NCBI GenBank assembly: GCA_963575745.1
Contig: CAUYUJ010020727.1
Span: 355,001-419,000 of the forward strand
Source of the DNA: Prorocentrum cordatum
Lineage: Eukaryota > Sar > Dinophyceae > Prorocentrales > Prorocentraceae
Length of the DNA: 64,000 nt
Direction of reading: 5' to 3'
In this document: positions 10,256 to 19,800 of the stretch, one piece after another
Numbering within the stretch: position 1 is the stretch's first letter
Layout of the letters: the number at the start of each line of letters is the position of its first letter
The notes under the pieces: generated by a model
Seen by the model: only the letters and a program-made list of their open reading frames with translations
The model's database searches: none
Told to the model about the DNA's origin: nothing
Position numbers and translations under genes: made by a program

Positions 10256-10640
10256 ATGATTGTAAGTGTGCGCATGAACATGCGAGTGTGCGAGTGAGTG
10301 CGGGCTGTGTGAGTGTGTGCACGTGTGTGTAGATATGTGTGTGGATGTGGGGAATCTGTGCGTGCGCGAGTTAGTGCGATTATCACGATGATGATCCTGA
10401 TCGATGATAATGCAGGGACGGTGATAGTGGTGACGATCGTGGTGTGATGGAAATAGTGAGTGGTGATGGTTAGTTTGGAAGGAGAGAGGAGGAGAGTGGG
10501 GTCATGTGAGGTAGGGAAGACTGCTCGGGGTTCCCAGAGAGAACAACAGCCCCACTTAGGATGTGGGAGGTACGTTGTCGTAGTGACTTAGGATGAGGAA
10601 ACTTGGCGGCACGGTTTATTGCAGCATCGCTGATGCGTCT
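10256..10640. repeat. GT-rich simple sequence, then unassigned spacer
   Basis: 10262-10376 is GTGTGTG/GTGCG-rich (GAGTGTGTGCACGTGTGTGT). 10377-10640 has scattered GATGAT/GTGATGG and no recognisable gene. Confidence 0.7.
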
Positions 10641-10647
10641 TAGGTTT

Positions 10648-11100
10648 ATTTTCCTCCTCCTCCTCCTCCTTCTCCTCCTCCTCCTCCTTCCCCTCCCCTC
10701 CCTCCCTCCCTCCCTCCTCCTTCTTCTCCCTCCTCCTGTTCCTCCTCATCCCTCCTCCCTCCTCCTCCTCCTCCTCCTCCTCCTCCTCCTTCGTCCTCCT
10801 TGCCTTCTCCCTCTTCCTTCTCCTCCTCCTCCTCCTCCTCCTTCTCCTTCTCCTCCCTCTTCTTCCTCCTCCCCCCCTCTTCCTACTCCTCATCTTCCTC
10901 CCTCCTCCTCCCTCCTCCTGCTCCTCCTCCTCCTCCTCCCTCCTCCTCCTCCTCCTGCTCCTCCTCCTCCTCCTCCTCCTTCTCCTCCTCCTCCTCCTCC
11001 TCCTCCTTCTCCTCCTCCTCCTCCTCCTCCTCCTCCTCCTCCCCCTTCTCTTCGCCTTCTTCCTTTTTTTCTTCTTCTTCTTCTTCCTCCTCCTCCTCCT
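10648..11100. repeat. (CTC)n polypyrimidine tract directly upstream of an SL relict
   Basis: About 450 bp of almost pure C/T on the plus strand (CTC and CTT triplets). All long frames through it (poly-Ser, poly-Pro, poly-Arg) are low complexity. The tract ends exactly where the spliced-leader relict begins. Confidence 0.95.
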
Positions 11101-11121
11101 CCGTAGCCATTTTGGCCCAAG
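11101..11121 (+). other. Dinoflagellate spliced-leader relict (20/21)
   Basis: Matches the known dinoflagellate SL core GTAGCCATTTTGGCTCAAG with its CC lead, with one change (GGCCCAAG for GGCTCAAG). No GT donor follows, so this is not an SL RNA gene but the 5' end of a retroposed, trans-spliced mRNA. Confidence 0.85.
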
Positions 11122-11225
11122 CCGCAAAACAGCGTGCGACAGCTCCATTGCTCGAGCCGGCAAGAGGATACTTCACGACCAGTGCAACAGGAGGCTTCCG
11201 TTGTGTTGTTTGTGCCTTTTTGAGG

Positions 11226-12368
11226 ATGTTGGCTACGGGAGACATGCGGGGCCGTTGGCCCGAGCTTGAGTCTGTCAAGGAGAATCCAGCCAAGGCCTGG
11301 GCGAGGAAACCTGCTAGCAATTTGGCTCGGTGGCTGCGACGCGAGCGAGCTCAGAAGGAGGACGCTCATCTGGTGTCTAGTGCGGTCTACGTGGCAGTCC
11401 ACAATCTCGACCTCGACAGCGACCTCCTCCGGGACATGAGAGCGCGTCTGGAGGCCTTGGGGAGGGCGCTGCTTTTGCACCGCCGCCTCAATGAGCGCCT
11501 GGAGCACCACAGGCACGGGCGTGGGGCTGCCTTGAGGGAGTTCGCGGGCCTCGTGAACGTGCCCAACGCGGAGCTGCTGCAGGGCATGGCCGTCAAGGCG
11601 GCGGGCGACAGGGCCCGTCACGTGCCGTGGGGCGAAGTCGTGGAACCGAGCTTCAGCCTGGGCACTCCCGCGCGGATGCGCGCGGAGGCGGCCGTCTTCG
11701 TCCCAGTTGCGGGTCGCCGGGAAGTTATGCTGCCAGAGCACGGCGTCGCGTTTCCGCTGGCGCTGTTGTGGAGGTTTCCGGTCGGGCCCGACGCCGAGCT
11801 CGACGCGCCGAGGGCGCAGTTTCCAGCTGATGTGGTGCCCCCCTCCGCAGCTGAAGGCTCGGAGGGTGGCGCGCGGCCGGCGGCGGCGGCCGAGCACAGG
11901 TGCCTGCGGAGCAACGTCGTCGGCGCGGAGCCCGACGCCGAGTCCGACGCGCACTGCATCCTGGAGCGTCGGGAGGAGCTGTTGCGCTTCGCGGCCGCGG
12001 GCGCCGCTCGCGCCGCGGGTCGGAGGCCGCAGCCTTTCGTCCGTCGGCGAGCTCGTCTTGAGGAGCGAGCTGCTGCGGGGCCGGTCGGCGAGGCCACGGG
12101 GGCGCAGGAGCCGCGCGCGGCAGCAGGTTGGTACGCCAGTGCCGAGCGGGCGCGGCTCATGCGCGGTGTCGGTGCCATCGGCGGTGCCGATCGGCCTCTG
12201 TCGTTCTTTGCTCGGCCCCCTTTGACACTGCCACCCGCTGCGCCGCTGGACGTGGGGGCCATGCTCCAGGACTTCCGGGTGGCCACGGCCGAGATGGCTG
12301 CAGCAGCGGGCCCGCCGTTTGCTCCGCGTGCGGCCGCGCCCACCACGGGCAAGTGCAAGCAAAGTTGA
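11226..12368 (+). CDS. Retroposed reading frame downstream of SL relict, unknown function
   Basis: The first Met after the SL relict in this frame is at 11226 (MLATGDMRGRWPELESV); the frame then stays open for 380 codons to TGA at 12366. Codon third positions are strongly G/C. The first ~120 residues are helical and charged (SNLARWLRRERAQKEDAHLV, LDLDSDLLRDMRARLEALG). A middle part follows (LLQGMAVKAAGDRARHVPWG), then an Ala/Arg-rich, less protein-like C-terminal half. No domain is recognised. The open frame also extends upstream through the CTC tract as poly-Ser, which I take as an artefact. A processed retrocopy of a host gene is the best reading; the second half may be read in a shifted frame. 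Confidence 0.5.
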   Translation: MLATGDMRGRWPELESVKENPAKAWARKPASNLARWLRRERAQKEDAHLVSSAVYVAVHNLDLDSDLLRDMRARLEALGRALLLHRRLNERLEHHRHGRGAALREFAGLVNVPNAELLQGMAVKAAGDRARHVPWGEVVEPSFSLGTPARMRAEAAVFVPVAGRREVMLPEHGVAFPLALLWRFPVGPDAELDAPRAQFPADVVPPSAAEGSEGGARPAAAAEHRCLRSNVVGAEPDAESDAHCILERREELLRFAAAGAARAAGRRPQPFVRRRARLEERAAAGPVGEATGAQEPRAAAGWYASAERARLMRGVGAIGGADRPLSFFARPPLTLPPAAPLDVGAMLQDFRVATAEMAAAAGPPFAPRAAAPTTGKCKQS

Positions 12369-12655
12369 TTCGCATGCGTATGGTTGTGTCGGTTTGACGC
12401 TTGTGCAAGGAACCTTGATACGGCAGAAAGTGTTGCTTGGCATATCTCGTTTCGTGGCCTCTGCTATGCGGTTCTTGGGTCATCGATTTTGCCATGTGGC
12501 ACGATGAGCTGCGGCGGCAATGACGTCATCCTTGAATGTCCTACATCTGTTTCGTTTTCTTCGGCTCCTGGCCCGTCTCGGCGCTCGGGGAGTTCTGAGA
12601 GAGAAGGGATGTAGTATTTGATATCTCTTCGCGATTGTTCCGATTCCGATTCGGA
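12369..12655. other. No recognisable gene
   Basis: Downstream flank of the retrocopy. No poly-A run marks its 3' end and no frame or RNA gene is supported. Confidence 0.5.
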
Positions 12656-12726
12656 TTCCTCCTCCTCCTCCTCCTGCTCCTGCTCCTCCCTCCTTCTCCT
12701 CCTCCTTCTCCTCCTTCCCTCCCCCT
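12656..12726. repeat. Short (CTC)n polypyrimidine tract
   Basis: About 70 bp of CTC/CTT on the plus strand, followed by the GCATCGCCGATGCG element. Confidence 0.9.
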
Positions 12727-12739
12727 TATGGTTTTTGAC

Positions 12740-12872
12740 GCCCAGATGGGGCCAGGTCAGATGGGGTCGGGGAGTCGCGCCGGCCGCATCGCCGATGCGT
12801 TGGCGATGCCGTGCGATCCGGTGCTCGTGAGGGAGGTCTACTCGGGAGGTGCCGTGCGATCCGTGCGAAACA
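12740..12872. mobile_element. Degenerate copy of the GCATCGCCGATGC foldback element
   Basis: CAGATGGGGTCGGGGAGTCG, then CCGCATCGCCGATGCG, then TGCGATCCG and CTACTCGGGAGGT. These correspond to the left-arm and right-arm blocks of the better copy at 23255-23427, in the same order. Ends are unclear. Confidence 0.5.
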
Positions 12873-13029
12873 GTATCAATGACACGCCGCCGTTGCCAGC
12901 CTGTCGGCGTGTTGCTCTTCCGTTTTCGTCCGAAGGCGTACTCTTTCTCCAGCAGTTTCACGCTGGTGGATTCCCCACGGTGTCATCCCATTGATATTGC
13001 TTTTGCTCCCCCAAGAGCCCGATTGTCCC

Positions 13030-13140
13030 CAGCCTGACGTTCCTCCTCCTTCTCCTCCTTCATTTCCTCATTCTCCTCCTCCCTATCTCCATCCCTCCGC
13101 CTCCCTCCCATCCTCCCTCCATTCTCCTTCTCCCCTCAAG
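13030..13140. repeat. Polypyrimidine tract (CTCCTT, CCTCCAT units)
   Basis: About 110 bp of C/T with few purines. Related to the other CTC tracts of the window. Confidence 0.9.
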
Positions 13141-14015
13141 TACTTGGGACCGAACCTTTCTGGCGGGGCTCATTCTCCTGTGCTCCCCCGCAGTACTGGA
13201 AGGACTTTGGCCGCACACCCCGCAGTGGATTTGTGCGGCGCCGACTGAAGCAGGAGAGAATAGTTTGTCAGTCATGTCGTTTCGCGATAGGCTGTGGACG
13301 CACTGTGCACTGTCCATGCCAGGCGTGCGAAGACAATTGTATTATGGCCGCCAACGGGTGCATCTGTGCGTCTCATTTGGGCAGGTTGTGTCGCCGTTCA
13401 AGAAGATTGAAACAGGATCGACAGGGAGCGGCCACGTACTATGTCTGCGCCCGCCCGCACAAGGACGAAAATGAGAGGGAGGCGGAGAGACCAAAGGCAA
13501 GGGTGAGGCAGGAACAACAGAACACGAGGGAGAGAAACGAATTAGGGACAAGGAGACCATAATGTGCACGAAGGCTCAGAAAACAACATAACGCAGGAGA
13601 AGGCAACGGTAAGCAAGCTGGGAGACGATAGCCACGACATGCTGAGTGAAGTAAGCCGACCAGTAGGAAAGTGAGGAATCAAACGTAATCAAGTTTGGAC
13701 TTCCCAACGCTTGGAGCGACCTAGGAACAGAGCGCGCGCGGAGCGCGCGCGCGAATGTTTCTAGTGTGTATCTGTGTTTTATATTATATATGAAAGCGGC
13801 AGAGGAGTCATATTCTAAGTAGCAAATTCCCGTGGCCTAAGGGACTGCACCTGTCAAAGCATTGGCCCGCTGCCCGCCCAGATGAGGATCCGGGCGGCGA
13901 ATGGTGGGGCAGGCTTCGCTACCCCTAATTCACTTGACTCCCCTTTCCCCTCAGCCCTTGCCGATCATGGATGTAAAAGAGCAATAGGAGAGCCACTGGA
14001 AAAGTTACGCTGTTG
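13141..14015. other. No recognisable gene
   Basis: Short frames only. 13735-13765 is a GCGCGC-rich palindromic patch (GAGCGCGCGCGGAGCGCGCG) followed by an AT-rich TATATTATATATG. Nothing else is recognised. Confidence 0.5.
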
Positions 14016-14019
14016 CTCA

Positions 14020-14402
14020 TAATTTGAAGACGATGAGCATGCTGATGATGCTGATTATGATGATGACGACGGTGATAAAGATTACGACGGTAAGTGTGGT
14101 GATGCCGATCATGATGTTGATGATGATGGTGGGGCTGATGATGACGATGATGATGATAACGATGATGCTGATGATGATGGTGATGGTGGTGGTGGTGGTG
14201 GCGGTGGTGGTGGTGAAGATGACGGTGGTGATGATGCCGACGTTGTTGTTGTGGATGATGGTGGTGGTGATGACGATGATGATGATGATGATGATGATGC
14301 TGATGATGAAGATGATGATGACGGTGATTAAAATGACTGATATAATGTTGGTGATGATGGTGACGATACTGCTGATGATGTTGACGGTGATGCTAATGCT
14401 GC

Positions 14403-14433
<31 letters not shown>

Positions 14434-14626
14434 GGTGGCGTTGGTGGTGGTGGCGGTGATGATAATGACGGTGGTGGTGATGATGCCGATGCTGCTGATG
14501 ATGGTGGTGGTGATGACGATGATGATGATGATGCTGATGAGAATGGTGATTATGAAGACGGATCCGATGACGACGATGGTGAGGATGATGTTGATGATGA
14601 TGATGTTGACGGTGATGCTGCTGATG

Positions 14627-14708
<82 letters not shown>

Positions 14709-14785
14709 CGAAGAGGAGAAGGAGGAGAAGGAGCAGGAAGAGGAGGAGGAGGAGGAGGAGGAGGCGGAAGAGGCCCACTTCCCAT
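14020..14785. repeat. (GAT)n/(GGT)n microsatellite with internal duplication, ending in (GGA)n
   Basis: About 690 bp of GAT, GGT and GAC triplets, then 14715-14770 GGA triplets. Blocks at about 14155-14300 and 14400-14540 repeat the same order (GATGATGATGG, a GGT run, GGCGGTGG, GACGGTGGTGATGATGCCGA), so a ~240-bp higher-order duplication overlies the triplets. The Met/Asp/Ile frames are artefacts. Confidence 0.9.
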
Positions 14786-14881
14786 TTGCAAGTCGCAGTG
14801 CTTCCTTGGATCATGATCCCCAGGGGTCCCTGGAGGCCCCTGGATGCGTCCAGAGGCGAAGAAGCGGCCCGGATCGTGCAA

Positions 14882-14944
14882 AATCTTCGGGTTCCAGTTC
14901 GGTTTCGGACCCCTGCGATTTACAGATTTTATGCAGAAAGCCTC
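14882..14944 (+). repeat. ~62-bp segment repeated inverted at 16719-16779
   Basis: CCAGTTCGGTTTCGGACCCC, TGCGATTT and CAGATTTT here match the reverse complement of 16719-16779 with few changes. Both copies are flanked on the inner side by polypyrimidine (right of this one) or polypurine (left of the other), so the inverted relation continues into the simple repeats. Confidence 0.8.
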
Positions 14945-15180
14945 GCTCTCACCTCCTCCCTCTTCCTCCTCCTAAGCCTCTCTGTCACCTCCTCCCTCCT
15001 CCTCCTCATTCCTCCTTCACTCTCTCTCTCTCTCTCTCGCTCTCTCTTCTGTGTGTTTTCGTTCGTCGCGCATTCCTCTTCCTCCTCATCCTTCTCCGTC
15101 TTCCTCCTCATCCTCTTCCCGATCATCCTCCTCTTCCTCCTCCTCCTCGTCCTCATCCGCCTCCTCCCCCTCTCCCCCTT
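14945..15180. repeat. CTC/TC polypyrimidine tract
   Basis: CTC triplets with a (TC)n run at 15018-15047, interrupted by a short TGTGTGTTTTCGTTCGTCGC. Confidence 0.9.
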
Positions 15181-15192
15181 TTCTGAAGGAGT

Positions 15193-15482
15193 GCCATAAC
15201 TTTGGGAAAACCATTGGAAAAACCAAAAAAACCAAAGAAACTGAAGTGCTGGAGGCGAAAACTTTAGGAAACCCATTGGAAAAACAAAAAAAAAACAAAA
15301 AAAACAGATTCCAGGGAACACCCGTCCGAAGGGACACGTCCAAAGGGAATCCCAGCACTCTCTGTGGAAATTTGTTTTTTTTTTTTTTTGGTTTTTCCAA
15401 TGGGTTTCCTAAAGTTTTCGGCTCCAACAGTTCAGTTTCTTTGGTTTTTTTGGTTTTTCCAATGGTTTTCCCAAAGTTTTTG
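15193..15482. mobile_element. Foldback element with ~95-bp inverted arms
   Basis: The left arm (15193-15300; CTTTGGGAAAACCATTGG, AAACTGAAGTGCTGGAGGC, AACTTTAGGAAACCCATTGG) is nearly the exact reverse complement of the right arm (15388-15482). The loop of about 90 bp holds an A-run, CCGTCCGAAGGGACACG and a T-run. This would fold into one very stable hairpin. Related arms recur at 16113-16300 and 16389-16540. No transposase is seen. Confidence 0.8.
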
Positions 15483-15599
15483 AATTGTGTGCTTTTGGGG
15501 CCTCTCAGGCGGGAGCATCGTTTAGAGTGTTCTATCGGGAACCTCTCTGGCGGGAGCCTCCTTTTGTTTGCGTTTTGGGGGACTTCTCAGGCGGGAGCC

Positions 15600-15668
15600 T
15601 GAGGGAGCCATGAGGGAGCCATGGGGGGAGCCACGAGGGAGCCATGGGGGAGCCATGGGGAGCCGTGG
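15600..15668 (+). repeat. 12-bp minisatellite GAGGGAGCCATG
   Basis: About five tandem units, preceded by two GGCGGGAGCCT copies between 15549 and 15600. Confidence 0.85.
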
Positions 15669-15679
15669 ATGGGGTGGGG

Positions 15680-15962
15680 GGAGCATCCTCCTCATCTCCC
15701 TCCTCTCCTCATCCTCGTCTCCTTGTCTCCTGATATTGTATATTCTCCTCCTCCTCCTGCTCCTCGTCCTCTGCGCCTCTCGCTTTCTCATGTTCCTCGT
15801 CTTCCTCCTCATCTTCATCGTCCTCATCCTCATCGTCATCCTCTTCCTCATCCCATCCTCATCATCATCTTCATCGCCTTCTTATCTGCATATTACATAT
15901 TCTTCCTCAGCATCATCATCTTCCTCATCCTCACCTTCCACATTCTCATCTTCCTCCTCATT

Positions 15963-16029
<67 letters not shown>

Positions 16030-16105
16030 ACATCATCATCATCATCATATCCATGATAATCTTCATCTTATCCTCATCTTCCTCACCATCCTTATCTTCC
16101 TCCTA
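15680..16105. repeat. CTC/ATC tract with perfect (ATC)n at about 15963-16028
   Basis: Pyrimidine-rich CTC/CAT triplets with a long perfect ATC run and a short AT-rich break near 15890. The Ser-rich and Ile-rich frames are artefacts. Confidence 0.9.
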
Positions 16106-16112
16106 GCAATCA

Positions 16113-16300
16113 CACAAAGAAACTGAAGCGCTGGAGACTGAAACGTTCGAAAACCAGTGGAACAAACAAAAAAACAAATCTCGTGGAAACCAGTCCGCCC
16201 CAAAGGGGAGGTTCATGGGCGGGAGGCATTGCTTGGACACTTTGTTTGTTTGCAATGGTGTTTCCAAAGTGTCAGTCTCCAGCGCTTCAGTTTCTTGTGT
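16113..16300. mobile_element. Second foldback element, same family as 15193-15482
   Basis: AAAGAAACTGAAGCGCTGGA at 16116 pairs with TCCAGCGCTTCAGTTTCTT near 16277-16295, and inner bases (GACTGAAAC / GTGTCAGTC) also pair. The sequence GAAACTGAAG-GCTGGAG is shared with the first foldback. The loop carries GTCCGCCCCAAAGGGGAGG. Confidence 0.7.
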
Positions 16301-16576
16301 GTTTTGGTGTTTCTCAGGGTTGTCCTAAGTTATGGCTGTCCCTTGGAAGGGGGGAGGAGAAGGAGGAGGAGGATGAGGAGGAGGTCCCTTCGGACGGGTC
16401 TTCCCTGTGATCTTTGGTGTTGTTTGGTGTTTGTTGGTTGTTCCCATGGGTTTTCCAAAGTTTCAGCCTCCAGCAATTCAGTTTATGTGGTTGGTTTGTT
16501 GTTTTCTCAGGGTTGTCGTAACGTTATGGTTTTCCCTTGGAAGGGGGAAGGAGGAAGAGGAGGAGGAGGAGGAGGA

Positions 16577-16607
<31 letters not shown>

Positions 16608-16718
16608 AGGAGGAGAAGGAGGGGTGAGGATGAGCAAGAGAAGAATGATGAGGAGGATGAGGGGATTATAGGATGAAGGGGAAGGAGGAGGAGGAGGAGG
16701 AGGACGAGGAGGAGGAGG
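16301..16718. repeat. Single foldback arm plus (GGA)n polypurine tracts
   Basis: 16345-16385 and 16542-16718 are GGA triplets. Between them 16389-16540 repeats one arm of the foldback family (CCCATGGGTTTTCCAAAGTTT, CAGCCTCCAG-AATTCAGTTT). Confidence 0.75.
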
Positions 16719-16779
16719 AGGCTTCGCTCAAAAATCTTAAAATCGCGGGGGTCCGAAACCGAACTGGAACCAATCTTCG
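16719..16779 (-). repeat. Inverted partner of the 14882-14944 segment
   Basis: Reads AAAATCTTAAAATCGCGGGG, GTCCGAAACCGAACTGGAAC: the reverse complement of the segment 1.8 kb upstream. Confidence 0.8.
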
Positions 16780-17640
16780 ATACTCGGTCAGAATGGGCAA
16801 ACCTTCGCCCCATCCTGCGAGAAAAAGGGTTTCACCAGCAGGGCGGTGTCTCAACCCGCTCGCCAGTATGCGGAACTGAGTCCACCAGTGTTGTCACCAG
16901 CATAATGATGTCTACACCAGCTGTCCGAGCGCGCATGGCCGAGCCTCCGTAGGGCTTCCGCGCATTTCGCACAAGCAATCGAGCGGGGAACCTTTAGGGG
17001 AGCAATTTCGCCTCAGTACCTCTGCATCTCCAGGCCTCCGTTTTTTTTAACGCCTGAAAGCATTCTCCTCAAACCTAATAGCTCTTCCTCTTCAGGCCCG
17101 GAACCTGTGCGTTTTCGAATTTATTGGAGTTCCAACGCAAGATTGTAACATCCTGCCGCCGCTGGAGGGACGTCGTGGCACTTACGTGTGAAGACTACGA
17201 GGCCTAGCGCAACACTGCGTGAACCCGCAGACGGATTTTCAGGTCTCACGGCCTTTCCAGCCAGTGCGAGTTTATGTGCATACCTATCTGTGTTCCACTT
17301 GGGCGCAACCTTGAGCACACCAACAACCTCTCAACCTCCAGGCCGTAATGGTGGCGCAATCAAAATCATCAGCAGCAGCTGCAGAAACATCACCACCATC
17401 ATTATCAGCATCAGCATCAGCACATCACCATCATCATGTCTGGCACGACTCATTGTCACAACCAGCGCGGTCGCCACCATTCACTGCGTGACCCAGCATA
17501 ACCGTCGATGTCATCGGCATCACTCATCGTCTAGCCTTTTTCATCATCATCGTTCCCAACATGGTCTATCATCACGATTGGTGCCATCGCCATCCTTCAT
17601 CCTATGGCTCGGCGTCATTGGTGGGCATCCGTGGTTTTAA
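16780..17640. other. No recognisable gene; short CAT/ATC-rich patch
   Basis: Mixed sequence with a CATCAGCATCAGCAC-type patch at 17380-17450 and scattered ATC triplets to 17590. A 150-codon frame (17188-17640) is Ser/His-rich because of those triplets and is not convincing. Confidence 0.5.
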
Positions 17641-17841
17641 TTTGGTATTTCCAACGGCTGTTCAAGCGGATCAAGAAGTGATGGTGAATCCGAATTCCAA
17701 GTGGCTAATCGTGTTTGTTTCCAGACATTCGTTGCTTTGAAGACACCGAGCACGAGTGATGACTTCAAACCGAGAGGCCTGGCCCGCTGCTGAAGGCACC
17801 ACCTGGCTGGTGCAGACCCCGCTTGGCCAGTGCCTCCCTGA

Positions 17842-17993
17842 GGCCCCTCCAGCCCTGCTCTCTGCCCCCCCCCAAGCGGAGTCCGATTCTCCCCGTCCTG
17901 ACGTCGTCGGTGCATCGGCGATGCATTGGCGATACGTCGGTGATGTGGTGCGATCCTGTGGCCCCATCCACTCTGGCCCTGTTTGGGAGGCCT
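17842..17993. mobile_element. Degenerate copy of the GCATCGCCGATGC foldback element
   Basis: GTCGGTGCATCGGCGATGCA, then GTGCGATCCTGTGG, then CTCTGGCCCTGTTTGGGAGG ending in GGAGGCC, matching the right arm and end of 23255-23427. The left arm is eroded; GGCCCCTCC near 17842 may be the other end. Confidence 0.55.
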
Positions 17994-19679
17994 CCACCTC
18001 TGCCACCCCAGATCTCGGACGCCGTACTTTGTTTCACAGCTCGGACCCCGCAAGGTCCGGACCCCTTCCCTGGGGCCACCTCGTCATCCCGTTCCAGGCG
18101 CCCCCCGGGCCTGGCCAGGGCCCCCGAAGGCCGAAGGTGTAGCAAAGCCCGGCGTCGTGAGCGAGAGGAGGTACCCCTCCCCCACGCCATCCGCTGCGGG
18201 GAGGATGCGGACGGGGCGAGGAAGGGGGCAGTGGGAGCCGAGGGGACGCGGGTGAGGGCGTGTAGTGGAGGGGAGGGGAGTCGTGGAAACAAAAATGGCA
18301 TAAGCATGGGCTTTATGAGGTACGGGCGGATTTCTCGGATCGGCGCTGGAGCCCCCTGGCGGCGCCTCTTGCGCCGCCCCTGGCGGGCTCCGCGCGCCGG
18401 GAAGGGGCTCTGGTGCCAACGCAAGAAGCCTGCACGGACCCCCGAAAGTTTAGGCTTATGTAGCATTTTGCTCCTCCAGAGGGGCCGGCGGTGGGCGAGG
18501 GGGGGGAGTGAGAAGGAGACGGCCTTCCAGAAGGCGGCGGGGCTTCTTAGAAGACCGGAGGCCTCCCGAGAGGCTTTCTGTGTCTTCGGGGCAGGCCGCG
18601 AAACCTTTTCAGAAGGCCGGGGGGCTCCCGAGCCTTCTAAGAAGGCCCGCCCCTTCTCACTTCCCCCCCGGGCTCGCCGCCGAAGGGGGGGGCAGGGGCG
18701 AGGCAGGGGGGCGCGTGGGAGCCGCGCCCCGAGCGCGGCACGGGGAGGCTCGCCCGCCAGCGCGTCGGGCTCCCTGCGGCGGCAGCTGGCCAGGGACGAG
18801 CAGGCGAGCGCGACCGGCCTCAAGGCCTCCCGCCCCGCCTCCTCTTGGCACGGAGAGGGGGCGGCTCCGGAGGGGGACGGGTCCTGAGGGCAAGGGGTTC
18901 GGAGGCTGTCTGCCGTCTTCGGGCGCTCGCGGCCCTCCACGGGCCCCGGGACTGTCACAGAACGCACCAGGGTGAAGCACTGATCCTGGGGGAGGGGCCC
19001 GGGGTCCAAGACCAACAGTTTTTGCCCTCAGGTTCGTGGACCCCAGGGCCTTCCCCCCGGACCAGTTCTTCATCATGAGTCGTTCTCTTGACAGTCCCCG
19101 GGGCCCGTGGAGGGCCCCGAGCGCCCGAGAAAAGCCTCAGGACCCATCTCCCTCGGGACCCGTTTCCCCGGTGCCTGCCTCCTCGCCCCTTCTCCCCCTA
19201 ATTTTGTGTGTGCCTCGCACTGCGTGTGTCCAGACCAGCCAGGTTCTCGAGGCCACGGCCTCACCCACCTGGTCTGAGCTATCGGGGGTGGACAGAACCC
19301 CCAACAGTGACTTGTCGTTTAGTGAATTGTCTGTTTTCGGTTCTCGAGAGGGCGCCGTGGCCGCTATTTTCCAGGCTTGCGCCCGCCAGGTTTGGGCCTC
19401 AGGTCGTTTTCACTAAACAACGTTTTACTGAAGGGAGGTCTATCCATCCCCGAAGCTAGGCCCGGACACTGTCCATAACAGTGGTCGCATCGCATCGCGT
19501 CGCTTCCCGCCTCGCTGCCTCCCGCCGCCAGCGCCTGCCTCCCGCCTCGGGCCCCCGCCGCCGCCGCCGCTGCCGCCGCTCCGCGCCGCGCTCCCGCCTC
19601 TGCCCACCCGCTTCGCTGCCAGCTCTGCTGCCTTCGGCTGCTGCTGCCGCAGGGACGCCCCGCCCCACTTCGAGGGAGA
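17994..19679. other. GC-rich, repeat-derived region without a recognisable gene
   Basis: Long frames on both strands are Arg/Pro/Gly/Ala-rich and mutually overlapping, so composition explains them. CTTCTTAGAAG and CCTTCTAAGAAGG palindromes recur at 18545-18640. 19040-19160 resembles 23450-23535 (GGACCAG-TC-T...GAGTCGTT, GGGGCCC...GAGGGC), a dispersed duplicate. Confidence 0.5.
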
Positions 19680-19800
19680 AGATCGGCCACGCGCAGAGGG
19701 GGGTACGGGCAGGGAGGAAGGCTTCTTAGAAGGAGGCTGATTCTTAGAGGGCGCGGGCCTTTCCTATGAGTGTAAGGCCAGCGCCTTCTAAGAGGCGCCG
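19680..19800 (+). repeat. Dispersed ~120-bp repeat, copy 1 (partner 23527-23662)
   Basis: CGGCCACGCGCAGAGG, GGCAGGGAGG, CTTAGAAG, GGCGC-GGCCTT and GTAAGGCCAGCGCCTTC occur in this order in both places. GCGCCTTCTAAGAGGCGC forms a short hairpin. Confidence 0.75.

Noticed and set aside
10588-11163. Poly-Arg/Glu minus-strand and poly-Leu/Ser plus-strand frames
   Set aside because: Triplet-repeat translation of the CTC tract.
14017-14814. Ile-rich minus-strand frame resembling a membrane protein
   Set aside because: Translation of the GAT microsatellite.
17765-19015. 416-codon minus-strand frame in GC-rich DNA
   Set aside because: Arg/Pro/Ala/Gly composition, overlapping open frames on both strands, and repeat content explain it.
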